Assembly: GCA_001931905.2 (NCBI GenBank)
Contig: MSJI02000680.1
Coordinates: 1-21,186 of the forward strand
Length of the DNA stretch: 21,186 nt
From: Cladosporium sp. IMV 00045
Lineage: Eukaryota > Ascomycota > Dothideomycetes > Cladosporiales > Cladosporiaceae
Direction: 5' to 3'
The translations under genes were made by a program, and so were the position numbers. Below the pieces are notes generated by a model. That model had not been told where the DNA came from. It worked only from the letters and a program-made list of their open reading frames with translations, and did not search any database. Numbering within the stretch: position 1 is the stretch's first letter; every line of letters begins with the position of its first letter. This document shows positions 10,481-19,748 of the stretch, piece after piece.

Positions 10481-10509
10481 AAATTCGAAAACTTTCGGAG
10501 AAGCGGAGG
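10481..10509 (-). repeat. Right terminal inverted repeat of the Tc1/mariner-like element
   Basis: It is the perfect partner of 8763-8791. It ends only 42 bases before the start codon of the Zn2Cys6 gene. Confidence 0.9.
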
Positions 10510-10551
10510 TCTGTTTGCCGTTTAAACCTGCAACTCTTACTATCTGGAGTA

Positions 10552-11188
10552 ATGGCGTATTTCGCATCCAGCCCGCCTGCCGCCAGGATCTCGATGAACG
10601 GTACCATTTATCCACACTGGTACAACGTTGACGAATACGCTTTTCAGCCAGCGCAGAGCGCGGGCATAAGGCAAGACTCTCCTACAATTGTAGGGACTTC
10701 GTCACGGAGACTGAGTGGCTCACCATTCCGACCCTCAAGTCCGGTACCTGCAACGCGCCAAACACGCCGTGACAAGGACCGCTCCTTGGACTCCAAATCA
10801 TATCCCCCTGCCGCAAAGGAGTCACGACAGCGTGGGTCCAAGATTTGCGCGCGATGCAAAATATTCAAGATCAAATGTATTCTGGGAGGTTGGAATTCGT
10901 GTTTAAGATGCGATTGCATTGGTGTTCGATGTGATCTACTCGCGGCTCGCCGACCTCGGGAGAAAGAGCTGACGAGAAGGCCCGGCAAGGCCCCAAGGGA
11001 AATGTGCGTCTTTGCAAGTATCAAGAGAACAGACCCACTGACACATGATCATGATGATCACAGCCCTCCGACTAAAGGTTTCAAATTTGAAAGAACAGCT
11101 GTGTGAGACGAGAGAGACATTGGAGGCGACACGTCTCGAGAACGCAAGGCTTACGGCCGAGGCTCAGGAGCATCGCGAGCACCTTTAA
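10552..11188 (+). CDS. Small Zn(II)2Cys6 protein with C-terminal coiled coil
   Basis: The first exon (10552-11017) encodes a basic Ser/Pro-rich arm and then a fungal binuclear zinc cluster from ICARCKIFKIKC to SCLRCDCIGVRC. The spacing C-x2-C-x6-C-x7-C-x2-C-x6-C matches the Gal4-type DNA-binding domain. A basic stretch (RRPREKELTRRPGK) follows. An intron at 11018-11063 (GTATCA, CACTGAC, CACAG; 46 nt) leads in frame to a coiled coil (VSNLKEQLCETRETLEATRL onward) ending at a stop at 11186-11188, 196 residues in all. Without splicing, the protein ends at 11106 and loses the coiled coil. Zn2Cys6 plus coiled coil is the usual dimeric DNA-binding module, but no fungal activation domain follows, so it may act as a short or dominant-negative regulator (inference). 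The promoter region contains, or was replaced by, the transposon end. ATG 10594 is an alternative start. Confidence 0.75.
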
Positions 11189-12109
11189 CAGGCTCTCGTC
11201 TTCACGAGCGGAGCAACCGGGTTCAGCAGGCACTATGCACCAGTCACACAAGCTGGCGATCCGACGTTGCGCTAGGACGCCTCAATCTTGCCGTTCACTT
11301 TCCTGGGAAAGAGCGTCCAGGCTAGAGAGTGATGTATAGTTTCCGTCTGTATCGATATTGGAGTGTAATGCTCTGCTAAGCGGCGATGATGATCACCGAC
11401 ACACTCCGGGACACAGTTGCGGCTACTATCTGGTTCACGTCTTCTCACGTATCGCGGCTTCGAATGCCTTGGGGACTGTGTGCCCAGCTGTCGTATCCAC
11501 TACCCCATGCCCTCGCGGTGTGGACGGCGCTGCCGTAGTTGGGCGCAGTCTGACGACATCATGAGCGAGTATAAAGAAGCAAAAGCGCGCGGTGCAAGTG
11601 CGACGGAGTCACGGAGTTGATCGTGACACTGCATGAGCCTTTTGATTGTACTCATAACAAGATCAACAGAAGCTGGTCGGATTCGAGCTCTCCTACTCGC
11701 TATCGTCTTCCCTTCACAAAGGATTTCTTCCAAATTCACCGGCATTGGGATGAATGCGTAGTCATGGCCTCTAGCCAGGGCGATATGCCGGGCCATGCTA
11801 CATGGATCGAACTCGTAAGTCACCCATTTTGCCCGAGCATTCTCGACATACTCATGCTAAGAAAAAGGAACAAGAAAACGGCCATGATAGCGACGGCGGC
11901 TCGGAGAGAAAGCTTACCATGGGAAAGACTGATGTTATCCACGTTACTCAAGATTGGATGGTTACCTCGAAAAATTAAGCTATTTGAACGCACAGGGCAT
12001 GAAAGAAGAACCTGCGGGAATTTGCGATTTGGTTGGAGCACAAGATGATTCTTGGTTCCAAGGGAACGGAAGCAGAGAATACTAATGCTACTAGACCCGT
12101 TGCTTATTG
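11189..12109. other. Gene-poor spacer
   Basis: Several frames of 70-140 codons overlap on both strands, none with a domain or fungal splice pattern I trust. I see no repeat ends. It may include the decayed 3' part of the LINE relic next door. Confidence 0.4.
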
Positions 12110-13510
12110 GAGTGCTACAGAATCGAGAAGACCTTGGCACAGAGCAGGCATGATTCTTGTTGTAGTAAAGGCAGAGGTGTTCACCCCAGCAATCCCGCGG
12201 TGGCTCTTGCATGACTATTCAGCAATAGCTGTACAGTGTCCAGACGGTCCTGCTGGCCCCTCCACGAGGTTTCTGATCTGTACGGTTCCATGGAAGATAC
12301 TGCGGCAATGGCCACCCTCCTCATCAGGTTGACAAATAGCTCTCCGTTGCTTCTGCTGAGACTGAACACTTGCTGAAAGGCTCCTTTGGCGCTCGCCATG
12401 CTGTTTTCGAAGCGCGTATTGAAGAACAGCTTCGGGTCATGCCAGAATCATAGCCACTTGGTTGCACCCTTATTGACAGCAAAGGCCTTTCCCCAATGTT
12501 GATGACTGCATCTTTTGCTCCCCTGAGCACCGAACGGCGCCTGGTGTACACGAGGGCCTCGGTCTTGCCGACTTCGGAATCGACTTTGTTCCACAAACAG
12601 AATGGCCTGGAGCATCGGATACCTTTCTTCTAACCACTGGAACATGCTACTCACGGAAAATATGAACAGCACCGGAGACACCGGAGATCCCTGTGGCAAG
12701 CCAGCATGAACACTGCGAGCCTTGCCCGTCCTCCTGTCTATTATCAGCATTGCTCGCCTATTAGACAGGAATGAATTCACCTAGTGTGCGACGTTTCCAG
12801 CTATCCTGACTTGTACCATCCGCTTGAGCAGCCGCTTCTTGTTTACCCTGTCGAAAGCGCCCTTAATGTCTAGGAGTAGCGCAAGAGCGGATCGTTTCTT
12901 TCTCCAGGCATCGTCTACTTTGGCAACCTGCTGCGCTACCGCGTCCAACGTTACTCTCCCTCGACGGCAGCCAAACTGTCCCCTGCGGAGGATGTCGTTC
13001 TTTTTGCAGAAATCGGCGATCGACGCACCGCCTTTTCCACCACGTTGCCGAGGCAACTAAACAGGCTGATGGCTCGGTATGCTTTCGCGATTGTGTAGGT
13101 CGGCTTACCCTGCTTCTACAATAGTACGCCTTTGGCTGTCTTCCAAGTGCAGGTGTTGAACACTGCCAGACCGCCGCAGAGCTGCTGAAGATATAAAGCA
13201 CTGGATGGCCCCAGCAGTAGATACACAGCTTAACCGACTCTTTCACACCTCAATCTCACCACAAGGGTGATGACAAGTTCCGACGCATGCTTCGACAAGG
13301 GTCACGATACGGTTTTCAGCCCACCGCCACAGCAGTCTGAGCGCATTGTAGCCAACACCATTTTACGCCAGGGGCCTTCTTGATATATTGCGCAAACAAA
13401 TCTTCACGAACTTCACGTGCGTTCACCATTACCCTGGTGTTCGGAATGTCGATGTCTTCATCGTCTCTGGCTTGGCTCGAGGAGGCTCGAAAGCTTTTTT
13501 GCATCCATTT
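12110..13510 (-). mobile_element. Decayed LINE (non-LTR) reverse transcriptase region, Tad/I-like
   Basis: Read on the minus strand from 13504, pieces follow the normal order of a LINE reverse transcriptase, scattered over all three frames. They are EVREDLFAQYIKKAPG; ALRLLWRWAENRIVTLVEAC; WKTAKGVLL then KPTYTIAKAYRAISLFSCLG; GQFGCRRGRVTLDAVAQQVA; LLLDIKGAFDRVNKKRLLKR (catalytic AFD); FLSNRRAMLIIDRRTGKARS and VHAGLPQGSPVSPVLFIFS. After it come NKGATKWL, SMASAKGAFQQVFSLSRSNG and QLLLNSHARATAGLLG. The FVDD box is degraded (ILFVEQS). Multiple frameshifts and stops (for example at 12781-12783) make it non-functional. No poly-A tail or target duplication is visible, and neither the endonuclease nor RNase H region was recognised, so it is a fragment. 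Confidence 0.85.
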
Positions 13511-14309
13511 GACTCGGGTGAAGCTACTCTGCGCAACTTGGATGATTTAAGCTAATTTGACGTTAAGTTAAGTTACCACAAGGCTGTGTGGAGCCTTGGC
13601 TTCTCAGTCACGTCTCCGCTGACATGAGAACAGAATGGAGATAAATCAACTCATGAATGTTCTCTAGAAACCTCAGCGCTTACAATCAACAGGCACGCCA
13701 CACTATTTACTCGTTCATCAGCATGAACAAGATGCTGCTACGGACGTTTTGTCAAAGTCCGAACGCTGAACACCGACCGCTAAGTTGAGTGTAGTTACCG
13801 CGCGGGGGCGAGATCCCCACACGAGTTCAATGGACGCAAGACGTGAGCGTGAGCACGCATCGACAAACGAAAGATGCCTTGAAGAGCTCAAAGATGTGAG
13901 AGCGACGACTCCGTTGCACGCAGAGTATTTGTGCAAGAAACAAGATCTCAATGAGAGACATGGTCTCACTGGTAGTCATCCAACCAATTCAGTCCACTTT
14001 CAGAGAACGTTACTTAATTCAAGATTCCACAGACGCCGTCTAGATGAGGAAGTTATATTGTGGAGGGAAAACAAAATGCTGAACATAGATCTTGATCATT
14101 GATCACATAACTTAACGTTATGTTGAGCAATCGATGTTTTCTCACTGATCGGATCAAGTGACAACATCTGGATATGGCACTCTTTAGTCGACGCCAGGTG
14201 CAAAGTACAAAACAACATTGTTGCCTAAGTTAGGTTAATTTCCATGCCTCCTTTTGGCAGCGAAATATACGATTTCAAGCCGGATAGCTCTTGGAATTTC
14301 TTTCAGATA
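13511..14309. other. AT-richer spacer with short inverted ACGTTAAGTTA motifs
   Basis: No convincing gene is present. A plus-strand frame at 13785-14102 (105 codons) contains a charged, coiled-coil-like stretch (MDARREREHASTNERCLEEL) but nothing recognisable. ACGTTAAGTTA at 13560-13570 is inverted at 14108-14118, bracketing 559 bases that could be a small non-autonomous element. Confidence 0.4.
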
Positions 14310-14474
14310 ACGTGGTTGGCGGGAATTCCGGACAGACGGGGAAGTCGGACACTAGCGAAAATACGCAGGCGTTCTGAATTCTACTGAGCCAGGTATCGTA
14401 GCTACGCAGAGCATGATCAAATATACTGCGAGTGTCCGGGATCCCCGTCTGTCCGGAATCCCCGCCAACCACGT
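14310..14474. mobile_element. 165-bp palindromic MITE flanked by TA
   Basis: The arms at 14310-14356 and 14428-14474 are inverted copies with about five mismatches over roughly 45 bases, opening ACGTGGTTGGCGGG and containing CCGGACAGACGGGGA. Between them lie about 70 unrelated bases. Both sides carry TA (14308-14309, 14475-14476), the target duplication of Pogo/Tc1-type transposition. It has no coding capacity. The ACGT outer end and the GACGGGGAAGTCGG core resemble the ends of the Fot1/Pogo-like element 230 bases downstream, so a Pogo-type transposase probably moved it. Confidence 0.8.
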
Positions 14475-14815
14475 TAGCGATCTTTCGTCGTCCCTACTTA
14501 GTGTCGCACGCTTACGAGCGGTTGTCAATGATAACTTATTCGAACCAGGGACAGGCCGTTTGGCTAACTTATTACTACTCGAGAGACATAAATTTCATGT
14601 AACAAACAGTGGATTTCTTTGTTTTTTGCATTGATCACAAAAAACTAACTGTAGGTCAAGATATCCTTGGTTTCTCGCTTTCCAAATGCAGCTCCCGATC
14701 ATTCGATAACGTCATCCACCGGGAAGTCGGCCACACGGGGAAGTCGGCCACCTATACTTCCATCTCATCTTTAAAAAATCATATCTTGATGAAAAATCGA
14801 CAGAATTATACAAAA

Positions 14816-16677
14816 CTAAGTTAACTTATCGGCGCTATCGGACTCTATCATTTCCTCGATTTCGGGCGTAGGGGTACGCGATTTACGTCCCTTACCCTTC
14901 TTTTTTCGTAGTATTTCTTTTTCGGCTTTTTCGACTTCTTCGAGGATTTCTTGCGTATTTAGGACGTACTTCCTTTTAAGGGCAACTCGTTTACCTGTCT
15001 TACGTTCCTTACGTATCGAGAGTCGGCTCCGGGTCTCGTTTAGCTCGTGCTCTAAGAGGGTCGTACGTGATCTTAGCTTTTCAAGCTCAGTTTGTGATCG
15101 CTTTATGAATCGCTTCGAGGGAGTTGAAATATTAGAGTGATCGATCACTCTAGTGATCGCTTCTCGAACGTGGCGGGGCTCTGTCCCACGCGGAAGCCGA
15201 CTATCGAGAACACGAAGGTCAGGAGACCCCCTATCGTCGAGAATAGGAGGCGGAGTCCGGGGAGGGGAGGGAGGGGGTCCGAGGCGTAGGAGGGGTCTAT
15301 CTCTCGAGATAGGCCATATTCCAGTTGATTCAAAGCTTGATTCGATAGTACCGACGCGGGAGGTCCTTCTCCTAGCGATAGAATAGCACGTAGCCCACTT
15401 GGAGCGGTGTAATCTCGCTGTCGATGCGAAAAACCACGAATCTAGCTGGATTCTAAGGTTCCTCTTTAGAGGGCCAAAATAGGTAACATCTAGGGGTTAT
15501 AATAGATGAGATGAATAGGGTGGTAAACAAATAGGATCAATATCGTGCCGAAGGCAATAAGATAAGAACCGGGCTGTAATATGACTCCCGTGGCTATCGA
15601 ATAGTAGGAGACGTTGTTTATCGTTATTTCGTCTCGTTTCAGGCTCGAATAAGGTCGATAACCACTCGTACGCAATCTGATTAATCGTCCATCCTGAAGT
15701 CGAGGTCGTATATCGCTAATTTAATCGCTCTTTAGGGGGTATCCACGACGAATTCATATTCTAACCCTTATAGATAATTAGGGGTGGAAGGGCCCTACCT
15801 AAGGCTCCTATTACGGGCGGAAGGTAGCGTGCACGGTACGTAGGTATGGTTACTAATCGGATCAGATATAGAGCTATATACGGTCCTAGTCGCAACCTAG
15901 CAGATAGCTAAATAACGAAGACGTAGCTCGAAGAGCTACAATACATTATAAAGGAGAAGCGTAGGTAAAGCCGAAGCCCGGCTTACCTACCTTCCTAAGT
16001 ATTACTAGTAATGTTATAGGGCTCTAGATCCTAGCCGTAATAGCTCCTATATATTCGATCGCAGTTATCCATTCCTGCCGACTAGGTACCTTCTTGAATT
16101 TCGTCTTATCTTCTTTCGTAACGAGGACTTTCGTAGACTGCGACGTGCCTAGCGCGTAGCCCGTCTCGTCGAAGTTCCAGATCGAGTCGGAGTATTATAA
16201 ACGGGTCCTATAGAGAGTCGCAAACTGATCAAAAAAGGAGCTTATGCGATCACGCGAGGTTCCTTCGAAGCGAGCTGCTTCGAGTGATCGCGACGTGATC
16301 GTAGCTACCTCTGGATGCCGAGAGCGAAACCTATCGAGCCACCGTTTGCCTATAGGCTCGGTAGGCGTAGAAGGCGAGGTAGGAGGCGTCCGGGTACGTC
16401 GGATTTCAAAAGCAAGTTCTCTCGTGAACGATAGAGTAATCGGGTTCCCGAGGCTTGCGAGTCGTCTAATCCAGCCTACGAGTTCATGTTCTTCGGTAAT
16501 AGATAAGGCCTGCTGCCGTTCGTGGGCCATACGGCGTGGTTGCGTTCCTAGGAGTCGGTTTTGAAGCGTAGACCTCGGAATCTTCGTCGCGTTCGAACAC
16601 GCCCGAATCGACGTATATTCGTGGTTTCGATAGTTAGATATAGCTTTCTCGAGAGCCTCGTTCGTATAGGAAGTCAT
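14816..16677 (-). pseudogene. Fot1/Pogo-type DDE transposase with several stops and an insertion
   Basis: The N-terminus (start at 16677) has the psq-type helix-turn-helix (YRNHEYTSIRACSNATKIPR, STLQNRLLG) and a CENP-B-like HTH (EEHELVGWIRRLASLGNPIT, GKRWLDRFRSRHPEV). Next is IWNFDETGYALG with the first catalytic Asp, after a TAA at 16195-16197. TAG at 16024-16026 falls in ARI*SP. From SSWIPP near 15750 the frame changes and reads past N*RYTT (TAG 15716-15718). It continues through RLLLFDSHGSHITARF (second Asp), LPPYSSHLL*PLDV (TAA 15497-15499, third Asp) and the Lys-rich C-terminus. The readable stops fit Gln or Trp codons changed by C-to-T or G-to-A. All three catalytic Asp remain visible. 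About 230 bases of unrelated sequence (15765-15995) split the gene. Confidence 0.85.
15765..15995. repeat. Insertion within the Pogo-like transposase
   Basis: Family transposases have only a short link between the LLVIL segment and the SSWIPP segment; here about 230 bases with stops intervene. Both sides are rich in CCTACCT/AGGTAGG. GTAGGTAAAGCC...GGCTTACCTAC at 15961-15990 forms a hairpin, and a second AGGTA/TACCT set lies at about 15794-15848. It may be a small nested MITE; I could not define exact ends or a duplication. Confidence 0.4.
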
Positions 16678-16786
16678 AGAAAAGATAAGATGAAAAAGGA
16701 CACGTGAAAATTCAGATTATTCACGAAAGTCACGCGCGTCAAATTTCAGGCTGACCCGCTTCCCCATCATTGACGTTAGATGACGT

Positions 16787-18714
16787 TATCACAAGACGAT
16801 GGCTATTTCGGAAAATATGTTTACAGTTCATCTGATTATATTGATCAATCAGGCAACTGAACAGAGGTGTCAACGTCAAATCACCCCCCCCCCGGCAATA
16901 GTGTAGTCTCTGGTGGCTTAAGCTAATTTAAGTTAAGCTTGCTTGAGGTGACTCAAGTTGGCTTAATTTACTCATACCATAATTTCAATATCGTGCATAT
17001 CTAGCTCATCCTATGCAAACAGATGATGACTGACAAACATAACTAGCATTTTCCATCAGATCATATTCAATATTTTAACATAGATTGATGATTGGAAGGT
17101 AAGTAAAGCCAACTTAATTTATACGTAACATCACGGTATGGAAAGTTAATCGAGATTGCATCTCACTCATAAGTTCAAGGATTACGAAGTTGTTAACTTG
17201 AAACAAGAAATTGTCTATCTTGTTGGTACTTGCGCCCCATTTACAAAAAAGCTAATGATTTTAAATCAGAATTATTTGATTTGCAAGCCAGCTCAATGCT
17301 TGTTGGCCCAATCAACAAATTCTTTGTCAACATCACTCGAAACCTAGCGACACCTTGTCATTCCAGCATTCGCCTTGGTTGTCACTTATAAAGTTCTGGG
17401 ACACCAGCGCAAAGACTTGCAGTGTGCTTGTGCACTAAACAGCAAAATGCCAATTCATATCTTGAGGCTGCATTCGCATCCTAAGCTATGACTTGTCAGC
17501 TGCAGAAGCAATCCAACATCTAATAATTTGCCGTTCATCCTTGATTTTTCCGAATTTGTTAAGTTATCTTGCATCGAACACGAAAGATCGACCTGTGAAC
17601 GTGACATCCATCTGTCTGTTTCGGATGACTTTTTCGAATTGTTTTTGACAAGTTGGACGGATATACAAGCTGATTGTTTGCTTTAAAATGAATGTGAATT
17701 TTACGTACTCTCAAATAAATCAGACTTTTGTTAATCTCACTGGATGTTGAATTGATAACTTAGCTCTCAAAGTGAATGACAAATCCGATATAAAATACTG
17801 ATCATAACATAGTGCTGCTCAAGCTGCTCTCATATAGATAACTTATCTGCGATTGGCCGTCTCTATGTTAAGGCTATCATACAAAAGTCATCAAGCTGAG
17901 GAATTCATCTTCGTTTGTGACGCGCCCAGTTTGAGAAAATGCAACGTTACGTTCATTCTTCATCTCGGTGTTCGTCCACTCGACACTTCGAGGGAGCAGA
18001 TAACGTTACGATGACTGATTTTCCCACAAGCGCTGATCCTATTGATCTGTAAACTTCGGCACTGGTGTGTCTTTAAATCTGCAGCGCTCGTTTGTAGTTC
18101 CATAGACTATCGAAACATTGTCACTTACATCTCGTCCACTGTTTCAATTTGATCATATGGATTCGTATTGTCGCCCGACTAAGTCTGGATAGGTTGAATA
18201 GATCGTGGCTTCTTCAAGAAAAGACAGCTGATTGAATGTAGCGATTGACTTCGCCAGTATTCGGATCCTAAAGTTTTTGGACTAACTTAGCAGTCTCGCC
18301 GTTTGATTGATCAACAACGCAGGGTAATTTGCTGCAACTTTCGATGAAAAAAAAAGATTTGTGACACGCGAGATGCGTCTGACAATCATGGTACGGGCAC
18401 TCAGTGAGCTAAGTCAACGTTAACTTACTTGTATTCTGTAAGTAAGAAGATCTTGAGATAGCTTCCGAAGATGTCTGCTTCGAATCTATCTGCTTGAGAA
18501 TGGTCTTCAGCTTCCTATCGAGAACGAATCCATTGCTCTTTGGTTATGGGAAACAAAACATGGGACTGGCTGAAGCATATGTCTATCTCACAGTGCCATA
18601 ACTCAATCACTAACCCGAAAGGATCACTGAGTATCGATTCAACGTCTCGCAGCTGCCGTATCCTGGTTTTTTTTCTAAAAGTGATGTGGTACACCTCCGA
18701 GTGCTATGCGCAAA
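16787..18714. other. AT-rich, gene-free stretch
   Basis: No convincing coding sequence is present; the longest clean frame (17156-17347, 63 codons) has no domain. It holds a run of ten C at 16883-16892, AAGTTGGCTT at 16953-16962 inverted at 17105-17114, TTAAGCTAATTT at 16918-16929, and a related AGCTAAGTCAACGTTAACTTA at 18408-18428. The base composition looks like RIP-affected repeat sequence, but no element family could be recognised. Confidence 0.5.
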
Positions 18715-19160
18715 ATGAAAAGCTTGTTAGCGCTGAGAGTCTCGGTATATGCTTCGCCGTACAGCTTGATTTTGGCTTGCAGAATCGCTTGTTCCAATGG
18801 CACTGTCTCGGCCCACCGCTGCCGCCTATCGTATGTTGCAGCGAGGTGTTCCATGGCAGTGATCGTGGCCGCATGCCCCTAGCCGTGGACTTCGATGCAC
18901 AACTCTAGTATTTTCGCTTCCAGCGCTTCTGCCTCAGCCCATCGCTTCCGGATAGTGTACGTCGCAGCCAGGTTGTCCATGGCGAGAAGAGTTGCGTCAT
19001 GTGCTTCGCCATAAGTTACAACTCTGTGTGCTTTTCCAATATCATCTCTCTCAGCGCCTCTGCCTCTTGCCATCGCCTATGGCTATCATGCGTTGCGGCA
19101 AGGTCTTCCATAGCCGCGAGCGCATGGAGGTGCTCCTCGCCAAGCAGGTTCATACTTCCT
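18715..19160 (-). pseudogene. Remnant of a TPR-repeat protein
   Basis: About three 42-residue tetratricopeptide repeats of the kinesin-light-chain type can be read on the minus strand: HALAAMEDLAATHDSHRRWQ, then YGEAHDATLLAMDNLAATYT followed by RKRWAEAEALEAKILEL, then HAATITAMEHLAATYDRRQR and LYGEAYTETLSA. A frame change lies near 19016 between repeats one and two, and a TAG at about 18888-18890 interrupts the step to repeat three. In fungi such arrays commonly form the C-terminal sensor of NB-ARC or NACHT proteins (known of the family). No nucleotide-binding domain is seen here, so this is only a surviving fragment of some TPR protein. Confidence 0.7.
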
Positions 19161-19748
19161 CCAATCCTCTTCTCTTTCGGACTGACGGCATCAGCGTTCC
19201 TCGTCTGGCTATCGCACATTGCAGTACCATCGCCCAAGGAGGTGAGACTTTTGGCATTCGTCTCGAGTGACTTCGCTATGCCGATGAAGATTAGCACCGG
19301 GAGCGGCTTTGTCGCCGGACGGAGAGCACACATCTTCACGTGGTGTCCGGCGTGAGTAGCTGCCTATGCAGTGAAGCCAAGTGCGCCACAAAAGACCAGA
19401 AGAGCGATGAGTCCACATGATAGCGGCGCCAAAAGTCGTCACTTGACGATACCTACCTCCCTACCCATCGACAACGCCCAACATGATCGAAGTGGCCGCC
19501 CACCTCACCGTCCAGCCGTCGGGAAAACTCTTGACGATCTCTGGACGACACGACAAGGCCTGCGCGCACCGCGCGCCAGCAGGCAACACGACCTAACTGC
19601 CGCCACCAACGCAGCCCCTAACAATGGCCACGCGGACTCGTCATCACATATGAGCAAGAGACGGAAGAACACACACGGACACTGACCTACATCCACCGCT
19701 TGCAAGGCCAGGCCGTGGCGTCGAGTCGCGTGATGACCACCCACCATC
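19161..19748. other. Spacer with no assignable gene
   Basis: A minus-strand frame runs into the TPR remnant from about 19340 but shows no repeat before about 19160. A plus-strand frame at 19371-19685 (105 codons) is basic and low-complexity with no domain. It could belong to the decayed ORF that follows. Confidence 0.35.

Larger units (their letters stand above)
8763..10509 (-). mobile_element. Tc1/mariner-like DNA transposon, 1.75 kb
   Basis: It is bounded by a perfect 29-bp inverted repeat (8763-8791 and 10481-10509, outer end CCTCCGCTTCTCCG). Just inside, TTGGCTCTCA recurs inverted at 8803-8812 and 10440-10449, so the homology of the ends extends further with an indel. It encodes one transposase on the minus strand. 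The flanking bases do not show the TA duplication expected for this superfamily, so the true ends may lie slightly elsewhere or the target site has mutated. The perfect ends argue for fairly recent activity, although the transposase frame is interrupted. Confidence 0.85.
14709..16786 (-). mobile_element. Fot1/Pogo-like DNA transposon, 2.08 kb, inactivated
   Basis: The element opens ACGTCATCC after TA (14707-14708) and closes GATGACGT before TA (16787-16788). The inverted ends match strongly for about 8 bases and more weakly further in, where GGGGAAG recurs at both ends (left copy ACGGGGAAGTCGG). The transposase on the minus strand stops at 14816 and starts at 16677, leaving about 108 bases of terminal region on each side, normal for this group. 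The right end has two close TGACGTTA copies, so the boundary could be 10 bases shorter. The transposase is full of stops, so the copy is dead. Confidence 0.85.

Noticed and set aside
10317..10607. Minus-strand frame upstream of the transposase that crosses the terminal repeat
   Set aside because: It crosses the transposon boundary and overlaps the Zn2Cys6 start; chance open frame.
11500..12212. Several overlapping frames of about 100-140 codons
   Set aside because: They conflict on both strands, lack domains and show no fungal intron pattern joining them.
13797..13830. GC-rich hairpin-like stretch considered as a tRNA arm
   Set aside because: No T-loop GTTCRA box or cloverleaf can be assembled around it.
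15145..15333. Hydrophobic 62-codon minus-strand frame resembling a membrane peptide
   Set aside because: The neighbouring frame is the Pro-rich C-terminal region of the Pogo-type transposase, so this is an out-of-frame shadow.
15490..15675. Hydrophobic 61-codon minus-strand frame
   Set aside because: It is out of frame with the transposase segment carrying FDSHGSHI and the third catalytic Asp, which explains the sequence better.
16883..16892. Run of ten C
   Set aside because: A simple homopolymer with no associated structure; possibly a sequencing-prone site but not a feature in itself.
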